A stretch of 64,000 nucleotides of DNA, taken from positions 22,306,001 to 22,370,000 of the forward strand of contig JAMPIT010000059.1 of the NCBI GenBank assembly GCA_026261815.1. The letters run 5' to 3'. The stretch's first letter is position 1; each line of letters opens with the position of its first letter. Shown piece by piece: positions 13,701-23,415 of this stretch. The notes below the pieces were generated by a model, which saw only the letters and a list, made by a program, of their open reading frames with translations, did not search any database and was not told the origin of the DNA. The position numbers were made by a program, and so were the translations under genes. The stretch comes from Monarcha castaneiventris obscurior (taxonomy: Eukaryota; Chordata; Aves; Passeriformes; Monarchidae).

Positions 13701-16099
13701 CCTACAAGTCCACCTATGAACAAGCATTCAGGAAATTATACTAAACAGTAAATCACATAACTGAGTGGTCTGGATTATCAGCTACGGTCAGATACAAAAT
13801 AATGTATATGCCTGAAATTACGATTTTACATATAAAGTCAACTATAGATATTTACCTCCAATATTCATGCCCTCTAAAATGAAATGAAAGCTCCAGCTGT
13901 GGTGATTATGGAAGTTATAGACATGTCCAATATTTGATGTAAATTACAGAGTTGCCAAGTATGCATACAATCAATGGTACAGATTTGTTTATAGTTTGCT
14001 AAAGTTCTGTTTAAGGCAAATAATGAATGGCAGTCATATGGCAGCAATTGTGGTCTGCCATTTTTAAATTACTTTATCATTACTGTAAGGAAACAGTGTT
14101 CAGTTTTACAATGCTTTTAGCTCTTTACTGTTAGACCAGTAAAACTTTGGCATCATTTTTTAGCAGTCTTTTCTCACATTTTTTGTGGGAGAATTGTCTT
14201 AGGATATACTTGGAATCATATTTGTGCCTTTTAAGAAGTAGACTTACAAGGCTTGTGACTTACAGAGGAAGTAAACTTCTTGAGTTTTGCTTCATACCAA
14301 AATGTTTCAGAAAAAAAAAAAAAAGCAATTGAAAAAGTTTCCTTGCAAGTCTCCCACTGGTAAAGAAAATTTCTGTGAAAGTCATGAATTAGGAAAAAAA
14401 AAAAAAGACAAGAAGTAATTTGCTTGTTTTCTAAAATCAGCTGTAAGTCTTGTCTAAATACCCTCTACTCTTTGCATATGGAATAAAGTAGTCCCTCCAC
14501 TGATAACCTTTTCAACACAGTAACACAATTATTATCAACAGTTTTGATTCCAGCACAAATTTGCAAACTAAATCATCCTTCCAACTTTCAGATTTCAGAA
14601 GACTGCAGTTCTTCTCCTTAAGAAGCAATATTAAAGACACAGAAGAAAAATTACTGGTTTGAATGCTTTGAAAAATATAGATTTAATTAGCAGGGCAAGA
14701 TCTTACTAACCAACTAGACTTTCAAGCCCTCATTCAGCTGTAAAATTCCTGCCAATTCTGTTCATTTAGAAAGCAATTCAGATTTTTTTTTTACAATATA
14801 TTTTCATAATAGGGTATGAAATTCGAGTGCAATTCCAAAATTAAATAAGCATAAACATGTTGGAATAATATATCAGCAAGTCAGGAAGCAAAGAGCTCTT
14901 TAAGACTCTTAACCACAGTGGCTGTAGAAGCCAATTTATGTTATACAATATTAAAGCTTTTTTGTAATTCAAGATTAATTTTCTTTGAATACAAAGTACT
15001 CCAAAAACAAGACCAACATTCAGAGCCACCTATAAAAGCAGAAAAGCATGCTAGCAAATAGCATAGTAAAAGCTGATGCTTTTCTCATGTTTTCAATGTT
15101 TATAAAACTTAGTAATTTTCCAGTCTAGCAGACCATGCAAATAACTGAACTTCTTCAGAGATATTTTCACCTCGACTTTGGTGGCAGGACTGTAGCAAAT
15201 TGGGTTTTTAAAAAAGAATTCCTTGGAAAAGCCTTCAGAATCCTGTACCAGAATCATCTGTTACTAGTTTTTCCTAGAAGAGTATATCCCAGTATTTGAT
15301 TTCTCCTACCTACAGTAGTGAGCTGTGGTCCTTTAAAAGCGAGTGAGATTGAAGAAAGACTGAATAGTTGGTCCCATTTCTACAACAAACCTCAGCTGAG
15401 AAAGACATGAAAATTACATCTTGTCCTAATAGGCATTCTGATTTCAGCTGTCAGAGATTTGAGCAGGTGTTAAGTAAACTGAAATACATATTTACTAGTT
15501 ACTAGAGATTTTCTTTAAATTTTTACCTTTTGATTTAATGTCTGCACCTGCTAGACACATTTGTTATAATATTCCAGAAAGGAAGGTATAGCATAAACTA
15601 CAAAACATTCTGCAAATATCCCCTCTGCTTGGAAATTTCCTCCTTTTTCCAGAAGGAGTGGGGAAAAAAAGCCTAATGTGAAGCAGGATGGCTTTTTGGC
15701 ACTATGACCTCTATTCATTAAGAGCCAGCTGTACTTTGCTAGCACCAGCTCACGAAGCAGATTCACCTATACTAACTCTGTAGGAATGAAAAGAGGGGAA
15801 GTAACCAAGAGACTTCTGATCCCATTTCAACTCCTGCACTGACCTGGCAATGGGACTCAGCTGGATTAACATTTTTCTGCTTCACAAAGAGACATAACCA
15901 AGAAGGTGTGAAATCAGAATGCATCTATTTTAGATAACCCACAAGAAGTGTTGCTGACAACAGCACTTCAATCCCAACCCTACAGCTAGAATGTCCTCAC
16001 AGCACATCAGAGAGCCGGACACGGGCAAGATGTAAATGGAAAGTACAACACATTTAAGAACCTGAATATGGCACCTGAGGCACATGAGGTTCTATGTTT
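10761..16099. other. Unannotated AT-rich stretch, no gene seen
   Basis: No gene, RNA or confident transposon. Longest open frame is 95 codons (12325-12612, plus) without a recognisable motif. Two A-runs (14311-14324 and 14394-14406) are listed separately. Confidence 0.55.
14311..14406. repeat. Two poly-A runs
   Basis: A14 at 14311-14324 and A13 at 14394-14406, separated by ordinary sequence. Simple A tracts; no retrocopy body is evident upstream. Confidence 0.8.
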
Positions 16100-17700
16100 T
16101 CATAAGCAACTATGTTATTGCTGTGGTCTACAAGCCTTACTGCCATTATTACATTTGGCAGTTAAAGCATCTGGTTACCAGCAAAAGGATAAAAACTTGT
16201 CTGGTTTTCATCCTGAAGGGTCAGTACCCAATGGCAGTCAGGTGCAAGTCTGTGTCCCAGACTGCCACATCTTTCACTCCAAAATCTCACATGTGGTTTT
16301 TGGAGCACTCCTTCATTGAAAGCAAGTGCCACTCTTTCCCTTCCAAACCATCCTTCCCAGACAGCCTGTACGGCAGTCACTCATTCTGTTCCACAGTGTC
16401 TCAGCTACTCCAGAGTCATCACAGCCCTGCACCAACACACCGAGCTCCTCCTTTGGTTCTGCACTTTGCATGCACTCCTGCAAGTGCTTGGGGTTGGCCT
16501 CTTGTGAACATTTTAGCTTTTCCTGGGGGCTCTCTTCAACCACCTTGCTCCCTGTATTTGCCACCCCTAACTTCTGTTCTTTCTCTGTTCTTAAACTGCT
16601 GTCACCCCCCATCTGGTTTAAAGCCCTTTACACTGTATTGTCAAGTCCATAGCTAAGGGCGGTTTCATCTCGTTTTGTCACAGGGACCCCATCTGCCATT
16701 CCTTGAGAAGGGAAATATAGTCACAAAAGCCAAAGCACCTTGTGCAACTCCAGCCACACCACCACTTGTTAATTTACAAGAGGCATCCATTCCTACACAA
16801 GTTTTCCCTTTCACCCTTGAGGCTGAGGAGAAGACAACCTGAGCTCTCACATCCTTCACCTTTGCCTTCAGAGCTTCACAGTCCTTCTTAATTTGTTCTA
16901 GGTGTCACTTGGTGGGGTCATAGATGCCCTGTGAAGTGTGAAGGCAATCAGTGAAGGGTAGCATTCTGAAAGACAAATGAATTTTAGCAGTCATATAAAA
17001 CACACTAGATCTGGGCCCCAGGAAGCTACAAACCTCTTCTAACAGCAGGTCTGACTGGCAGCTCTGTGCTTCTATCCAATGTAAAAATGAATCTCCAACC
17101 ACTAATGCCCATCACTTCCTCTTGGTACCAGTGGTCCGTTTAGGCCCAGCTGGCTCTGATGTCTGACTCAATGTAGTTCATTCTCATGCATTGGCTATCA
17201 TGGCACACTACCCATTTTTTCAAATGCAGATCAAAGAGAAGAAAGAGCCTTCTGCTGCTGCTGAGCCAGAAGCTTCCAGCCTCTCCCTTCTTGGGAGTCA
17301 CTACCCACCGCTCCTTCAAGCCTGGTGTCTACCTGGGTCACCTTCTTTATATTGTATGGTTTGGGCCTCATCTCTGCAAACACTCTGTGGAGACCCTGTC
17401 GCTGTGTCCCCCCTGCTCATCTCCTCCCTCAGCTAGCAACTCAGCGCTTCAAACACAGCACACGCCCCACAGGTCAACCATTATCACAAGAAGATGTGGC
17501 CCCAGAACTCCCTCCAGCCCCAGGCCTGGAAACTGGCATCCTGTTTCTGGAATCCACTATGGTCAGGGGTGAGTAACTACAGGAAGAAATAAGATGATCC
17601 TGTAGAAGAGAAACTGCCCCAGTGAAACCCCACAAATATGGAAATATCCTTTTTACTGGTGTAGAAGAGCTGAGAGCTAACATAGGTCTCCCCCTACTGC
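16100..17700 (-). mobile_element. CR1 LINE fragment: ORF1 (esterase-like) region and ORF1-ORF2 interval, decayed
   Basis: Read on the minus strand, the stretch around 17102-17030 encodes VVGDSFLHW...LLLEEVCSFLGPR, which matches the start of the SGNH/GDSL-esterase-like domain of CR1 ORF1: the GDS block carries the family's nucleophilic serine, followed by the REVCCLPGAR-like block. Further on, 16850-16780 gives KVKDVRAQVVFSSASRVKGK, matching the central VVFSS...VKGK segment, and 16720-16690 keeps the region before the His-box. Before the GDS block is a basic Lys/Arg-rich segment, and near 17460-17280 a stretch reading RVFAEMRPKPYNIKKVTQV. After ORF1 (16650-16160) comes a weakly matching region like the ORF1-ORF2 interval. 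Stops and frame changes break it, so it is not functional. The low-coordinate edge near 16100 and the high edge near 17600-17720 are uncertain. This 5' part of CR1 is rarely kept, because most copies are 5'-truncated. Confidence 0.75.
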
Positions 17701-17984
17701 TCTTCAAAGAAGAAGTTTTAGCTATTTCACCTTTGTAAACAATGGCCCTGGACTGAATTTGAGCTCATCTGCAGTACAGAACTACCAACAGAGGCTTAAG
17801 TATTTCATACAGGATCGAAGGGTAGGTGTTGAAAGACTTGAAAGGACACCTCAAAAGAACATGCAGATTGTGATATAAGAGCAGAGGTGAAAATATGGTT
17901 TATGAAATGGAGTCACTCCCTACTGGTGTTTGGGGTTGGGTTATAATTTAAATACCATAGGGTATTGAAATAACTTGTCTCTCT

Positions 17985-18500
17985 GGTGTTGACCTTGTTG
18001 AACCTCGTACAATTGGCCTCAGCCCATCAATCCAGCCTGTCCAGATCCCTGTCCAGAGCCTTCCTATCCTCTAGCAAATCAACATTCCCACCCACCTTGG
18101 CGTTGTCTGCAAATTCACTGAGGGTGCAACTCTATCATCTCATCCAGGTCATTGATAAATATATTGAGCAGGACTGGCCCAAATACTGATCACTGGATCA
18201 ATGATCACACCACTGGTGACTGGCCACCAATTGGATGTAACTTCATTCACCATCACTCTCTGGGCCTGGCCATCCAACCAGTTTTTACCCCAGTGAAGAG
18301 TGCACCTGTCCAAGCCATGGGTTCTCGGGGAGAATGCTGTGGGAAGCATTATTGAAGCCTTTGCTGCCAGATAGGCAACATCCACACCCTTTTCCTCATC
18401 CACTGGGTGGGTCACTGGTCACAAAAGGAGATCATCTGGTCTAGCAGGACCTGCCTTTCCTAAACCTGTGCTGGCTGGATCTGATCCCCTGGTAATAGGT
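17985..18500 (-). mobile_element. CR1 LINE fragment: ORF2 reverse-transcriptase region, decayed
   Basis: On the minus strand, reading from 18480 down, one sees in order PARFRKGRSC, a valine/leucine-DEGKAVDV-like block, NNASHSILP (the [12 protein letters not shown] region), HGLDRCTLHWGKNWLDG, VTSNWWPVTSGV, then the [11 protein letters not shown] region, FADN at 18102-18113, and RDLDRLD...AEANCTRFNK near 18045-17990. These are consecutive segments of CR1 ORF2 reverse transcriptase. Frameshifts and stops separate them. The catalytic FADD (YADD-type) motif reads FADN, so the second metal-binding aspartate is lost. The GVPQGS block is also damaged. The high end (18500) is set by the last recognisable similarity. 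It probably did not insert together with the neighbouring ORF1 and 3'-end pieces, since their order is inverted. Confidence 0.9.
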
Positions 18501-18712
18501 ACTATACTATGGACTGAGTTACTGTATCCAAATGGAGTGATATTATCACTCTTCTTTGCGTAAATGCAGAAACCGACAAGAGGCTATAGATACCTTTTTC
18601 TTCCAAATATATTCCCTAGCAAAAGATACCTTTTATCTCAGTGGGATCTTAGAGTGTACAGGAAAGCAGTTTTACACGATTCATGTTTGATTCTTTTGCC
18701 AGGGGCATCGTA

Positions 18713-18885
18713 GTCATAGAATGACAGAATCATGGAATATACTGAGTTGAAAGGGACCCATCAGAATCATCACATCCAGCTCTCCAACTCCTGGCCATGT
18801 ACAGGACACTCCAAGAGTCACACCATGTGCCTGAGAGTGTTGTCCAAACACTTCTTGGACTCGAACTGTCTTGGTGGTATGACCA
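18713..18885 (-). mobile_element. CR1 LINE 3'-end fragment
   Basis: The low-coordinate edge is TCATAGAATGACAGAATCAT, the reversed ATTCTATGATTCT terminal repeats of CR1. Next come GAGTTGAAAGGGACCCATCA, CCAGCTCTCCAACTCCTGGCC, TGTACAGGACACTCCAAGAG, CACACCATGTGCCTGAGAG and a TTGTCCAAACACTTCTTGGAC block, the ordered landmarks of a CR1 3' end of the same general type as the copy ending at 37510. The right edge is approximate. No coding capacity of its own; the open frame across it on the plus strand is antisense and accidental. Confidence 0.92.
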
Positions 18886-19555
18886 AATCTCCTCTGTTCA
18901 GTAATCTAATTCAAAAAGAAGATACGGTTCCTGTAGGGATAGGAGAAAGTAAGTTCTTCTGCAAACCACATCCTCAAGAAGACACTTAAGTCAAGTATTT
19001 CTGTCTAGAAATAGAGAGATTCCCTCCGTTTAATTAAATTTCAACTTGGGAGATTCCAATAAGATGTCTAGACAACCACTAGCAATTAACCAAACAGCTT
19101 TCTCATCACTGCATTAGGAAAGTGCATGCATTGCTAAGATAGTATAATTATGTGTTAAAAGAGCTTTAAAATAAACTTTGCTAAAGGAAATACTTGGCAT
19201 GCTTCAATTTTACTTACTGGCCTAGTTACACATTCTGTAATTTTCCCGCCAAGTACTAGAGCAAAATGCACAACATCCCATAGTAACAGCATTCAGAATG
19301 CAGGTTTTTATCTAGATGGTTTATATGTAGGGTATTGTAGCTTTAAAAGAAATAGCAAGAAAGAGAGTATTCAGGAAACTAAAGCAACTTGTACTCATGA
19401 GAAAATTGAACACATTAGAAAAGCTGCAAGTACCAGCCAGATAAGTTGTAAGAGTTACCTTCTTCATACATAACTACTAAAGGTAGGACAGGAAATAAGA
19501 CTTTTAAGTTTTCTTATCAAATTAATTTGTTTAAGAAAATGTATTTCTCTCATAG
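18886..19555. other. Spacer between transposons, nothing recognised
   Basis: AT-rich sequence between the CR1 3' end and the LTR. No open frame of note, no RNA and no repeat I can name. Confidence 0.5.
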
Positions 19556-20129
19556 CCCATGGGGGACCATATGCTGCAGCAGGTGGATGCCCAAATGAGG
19601 CCGTGACCCTGTGAGAAGCCTTTGCTGGACACAAGCAGGACTTGTGACCCCATGTATGACCAACACTGGAGAAGCCTGTTCCTGAAGGATTGCACCACAC
19701 AGAAGGGACCATACACTGGAGCAGGGGAATGATGTGGGAGTGCTTCTCCTTCCCTGAGGAAAAAGGAGAAGCAGAGATGTGTGATGATCTGACTGCAGCC
19801 CCCATTCCCTGTTCCCCTGCTCCACTGTGGGGGTGGAGATAGAGAAATCGGGAGTGAAGTTAAGCCCAGAAAGAATGGAGGGGTGGGGGGAAGGTATTCT
19901 AAGATTTGGTTTTATGTCTCATTATCTTGACTTGATTGGTAATAAATTAGGTTCATTTCTTCAAGTCAAGTCGGTTTTGCCCATGATGGTAACTGGTGAG
20001 TGATCTCTCCTTGTCCTTATCTCAACCCACTAGCCTTTCATTATATTTTTTTCTCCCCTCACCAGCTGAGGAGGGGAAGGAAGAAGTGGTTTGGTGAGTA
20101 CCTGGCAACTGGTCGGGTCAGCCCACCAT
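19556..20129 (+). mobile_element. Avian ERVL-type solo LTR (probably the 3' portion)
   Basis: The block is recognisable as an avian ERVL-class long terminal repeat. Its first part is a set of diverged tandem units built on CCATG-GGACCA-GCTG(C/G)AGCAGG (19556-19590, 19627-19690, 19695-19730). Next comes a GGAGTGAAGTTAAGCCC block (19850-19866), TTTGGTTTTATGTCTCATTATC, a polyadenylation-signal-like AATAAA at about 19941-19946, TGATGGTAACTGGTGAGTGA, and a terminal block CCAGCTGAGGAGGGG...CTGGCAACTGG...CAGCCCACCA ending near 20129. No gag, pol or env remains are present on either side, so this is most likely a solo LTR, the product of recombination between the two LTRs of a provirus. The true 5' edge (expected to begin TG) was not identified, and the 5' part may be missing. 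The open frames across it are not genes. It may carry an old promoter and poly-A site. Confidence 0.85.
19941..19946 (+). promoter_or_regulatory. Polyadenylation signal AATAAA inside LTR
   Basis: AATAAA lies in the expected middle-to-late part of the ERVL-type LTR, before the GTTTTGCCC-ATGATGGTAACTGG segment. Position and context fit the R-region signal of such LTRs; present-day use is unknown. Confidence 0.6.
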
Positions 20130-20466
20130 ATCAGTGTGTATAAACACCTGAAGAGAAGGGAAAAAGAAAATAAAGCTGGACTCTCTTCAGTGGTATGCAG
20201 TAAGTGGAGAAGACACAAAGGGATCAAAATGAAATATCAGAAGATCCACTTAAACATAAAATAAACAAAAACTTCTTTGGTGGTGGTAAAGCACTGGAGA
20301 AGGTTGCCCAGAGAGGTTGTAGAGCCTTGGTTCTTGGTTAAATTTAAAATCCTGTTGGACAGTGTCTTGATCAAGCTGATTTTATTGACTTGCTTTAAGC
20401 AAGAAGGTTGGACTAGATGATCTCCAGAGGTCCCTTCCAACCTCAAATATTCCTTGATTCTGTGAA
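20130..20466 (+). mobile_element. CR1 LINE 3' part (ORF2 C-terminus and 3' end)
   Basis: Starting right after the LTR, ATCAGTGTGTATAAACACCT corresponds to the late ORF2 segment (IYKHLKR). It is followed by CTCTTCAGTGGT (LFSVV region), GATCCACTTAAACATAA, ACTTCTTTGGTGGTGGT, AAGCACTGGAGAAGGTTGCC (KHWNRLP region), GTTGGACTAGATGATCTCCA, AGGTCCCTTCCAACCTC and a final ATTCCTTGATTCTGTG. This is a complete ordered CR1 3' end of the 'GGTTGGACTAGATGATCTCC' subfamily. Frames are broken by small indels. The 5' boundary coincides with the LTR end: either the LTR inserted into CR1 and the other half is lost or unrecognisable, or the CR1 happened to truncate there. Confidence 0.92.
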
Positions 20467-22932
20467 GTTATGCGGGACATTAGTGTCTAAAATAGTAAGT
20501 AACTTACAGTTTGCTTGTTTTTAAAATATTTTTACACAGCCTAGGCAGAAAAAATAAGGCCATAATTATAGTAAGAATGCAAGTACAAGCCTCCTTCAGA
20601 AACCATTCTTTTAATTAAACAGCTGACAACTAAAACTGGGATTCAAGCCTGTAAACCCTGTTTTGCACAATACTGTCTGCGGTATAAGCAGTCTTTCTCA
20701 AAAGTTTTATATTTTTCTCTCATTTTTCTCTCTTTTAATGACAGAAGCTTCTCTTATTCCAAAATACCCTGAAGATAATTTTGTCCTCTTCAGGCATAGA
20801 AATTTCTAGACAAAAACCCCTTTCAATATTGCAAACATATATAGTTAGGAATATATGGAAAAAATTTTCATCACACCTTTAAATTCTTAAGCCTACAGGG
20901 ATTACTTGTGTCCAAAAAAATCATCAGTTTATCATATAAACCAGAAGGACATCAAATTCAGCTGCAATTAGTTTTTAACTCTACCTCTCTAAGATTAGCC
21001 ATTCAGAGAGTTGGCTAGCCCCAGGCAACTTAAACACCTAATCACAGCACACAGCAACTATTTGTGCACTTTGCTTCTCCAGACATCTGCTTTATGCCTG
21101 GCAGATGAGGGGTCTGCACACATGGAAAGTTTCACACATGGGGTCACCATGTAGGCTAAGATCATGAACTTTTGCCCTCTCTTTCACGGAAATGAATTAT
21201 TGTATGATTCTACTTGCCCCATTCTATCAAATCTTAGCCAAGAGCTATTCCTAAGCAAAGTACTTCATAGCCTCATAGTTGCCAGTTCTAGTAAACAACA
21301 GGCATGTCCAGACTAATTAAAAAAAAAAAACAAAAAAAAACAAAAAAAAAAAAACCCTGCCGTTTATCTAATCACTCCCATATCCTTAACTGCTGCTTAG
21401 CCTGGCATTACAATTTTATTGTCAGTAATTTATCTAGCACACTACAGGTTACCTTAAGCATTATTTTATACCATCTGCAACATTTGGGTTGTCTGCAAAG
21501 GTTGGGCTCTGTTCCTAGAAGGGGTTCCCTTGTGATCTCTTTTGTCTTCATTGAAAATGAAAGTAATCTTTACCGCATCAAAATATCAACAATATTTAAT
21601 TCGTTCTGTCATGGAGTTTGTAATACAAAAGTTTTGATGAAGGACCAAGGACAGACCCATTACTTTTGCCAAAAAAAAGTCAAATGACCACTAAAATGTT
21701 ATAGGGCAACAAGAGGATTGGAGACAGGTTGTGTTGTTTGAGCACTCCTGTGCCTATAAACACAAGGAAAAAAAGAGAATGACATTTACTGCTTCATTCC
21801 ACTTACCACTGAACTCCTCTTTTTCCCTCCCTTGTTAACAAGTACAGATGAAAGTCAACCAAAGCCACAACAAATGATCCAAAGAACAATAGTCAGCAAG
21901 ATTTTTTTTGGTAACATTTGGATAACTTCAAGAAACATTTTGGAAAGTGGTTAGTGAGCATCTGCCAAGGCTGTGCAGTAATATACACTGTATCAGATTG
22001 TGTTTGAAGTGTTTTCTCTCCATCATATGGACAAAGCCATGGGCTAAGTGCTATGGCACTGACTTTAAAAAGCAAACCAAAAGAACAGACCATTTACCAC
22101 AGCAGGAGAGAGAGAAAACTAATGATTTGCCACATGCAACCATGGTGATTAGCCAAGGGGACAGACACTTGACAGCCCAGTTATTTGAAAGAATTAAAGA
22201 TTCCCACAGAAAATAAATTCATGGGAATCATCTAGACTTAAGGTGTCAAGTCCCAGTCACCTTTTGTGAGTGAATGTAGGAAATTCCTTTTAGCATAATA
22301 CACCACTGGGGCTTTCTGCAATTGGTATCACCATGTCATTTTTGCATTTTACCCTTTTACCTTTGAATTATGTATCCAGGTGCAAAAATATGCAACCAGT
22401 CTTCATATTTAAAGCTAGCAAGTTTTATCTTGCTTCAGCTTCTTCACAATCTGCCTCTGTACCTTAACTATTGAATTGATGTCTCGTGTCCTGAAGCAGG
22501 GTTGTGAAATACACACAGGACTCCACATTAGCAGCAGGCTGCTCTCTCAAACCAGCCTAGTCTCTCAGCACCACCGAGAACACCACAGGCTCCCAAATTT
22601 GCATTTATGGTGTTTCTGTTTGGGTTAATGTTTTTAACCTATGTAATAACTTCTTCTACAAGCTGAGATGAGCACACAGGTCTACCAGTCAGCCAGTGAA
22701 CTATTTCCTTACTGGACTACTTACACAACAGCATCTTGCAGAATCTAAGGTCTTTAAAATGGCCTCAGGGCACATGAGATTCTAAAAAATACACCAATAC
22801 AGAAGAGGTAGCCTGGCCAGCCATTCATTTCTATCCAGAATTTCCTTCCCCCTCCTCCTGCTGCAGCATTACCTTTTATTCCAGCAACGACCAGAAGAGG
22901 AAGCCTATATCTCTGCTTCCAAACATCACTAT
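20467..22932. other. Unannotated stretch with an A-rich tract, no gene seen
   Basis: AT-rich sequence. The A-rich run at 21319-21354 (listed separately) encodes only the artificial Lys-rich start of a 127-codon open frame (21304-21687), whose remaining part shows no family signature. No exon or RNA gene recognised. Confidence 0.5.
21319..21354. repeat. A-rich simple repeat
   Basis: A-runs of 12, 9 and 12 bases interrupted by single C bases. It could be the decayed tail of a retroposon, but no body is recognisable just upstream. Confidence 0.8.
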
Positions 22933-22935
22933 AAT

Positions 22936-23415
22936 TTAGAATCATAGAATAGTTTGAGTTGGAAGGGGCCTTTAAAAGGTCATCTAGTTCAACCTCTGCT
23001 GCAATGAACAGGGACATCTACTAGATCAGGTTTCTTGGAGCCCTGTCCAGCTCTTCCTCCTGAGTCTTATGGCTGCTGTCCTGTCTCTGAGTGTCCCATC
23101 ACCTGGATGGGCCACTGGTCCCTGGGCCCTTTGTTATGCAGAGGGTCAGTTCCTCATGGCCTCTTGCCTGGGACTCCCACCCAGAGCTCATCCTGTAGCT
23201 CCAACTATAGCTGCACCCCAGCTACCTGCACTGAAGGTATTCCTTAACAGGGAACTCCAGAGCTGGACACAGGACCCCAGGTGGGGCCTCACCAGGGCAG
23301 AGTAGAGGGGCAGAATCACCTTCCTCAACCTGCTGGCCACAATTGCTTTTGATTCAGGGCAAGGTTGGCTTTCTGGGCTGCAAATGCAACCACAGCTTAA
23401 AAGGGTCTCCAGCAA
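22936..23415 (-). mobile_element. CR1 LINE, minus strand: ORF2 C-terminal part and 3' end with unmatched middle
   Basis: The left edge (22938-23035) is a clear reversed CR1 3' end: AATCATAGAATAGTTTGAGT, TGGAAGGGGCC, AGGTCATCTAGTTCAACCTC, GGGACATCTACTAGATCAGG. The right part (23240-23400), read on the minus strand, encodes [20 protein letters not shown] and [11 protein letters not shown], the late ORF2 segment of CR1. Between them, about 23040-23230 does not match the expected ORF2 C-terminus-to-3' sequence clearly, so it has diverged, been rearranged, or come from another insertion. No intact reading frame. Different from the copies at 18.7 and 37.5 kb in its 3' tail wording (CATCTAGTTCAACCTC). 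Confidence 0.88.

Noticed and set aside
16084..16656. 190-codon plus-strand open frame
   Set aside because: It is antisense to the CR1 ORF1-ORF2 interval and overlaps two other plus frames and two minus frames; it is best explained by the low stop density opposite an old coding region.
19464..19825. Overlapping minus-strand frames of 61-113 codons
   Set aside because: They are antisense to the ERVL-type LTR, which has no genes of its own.
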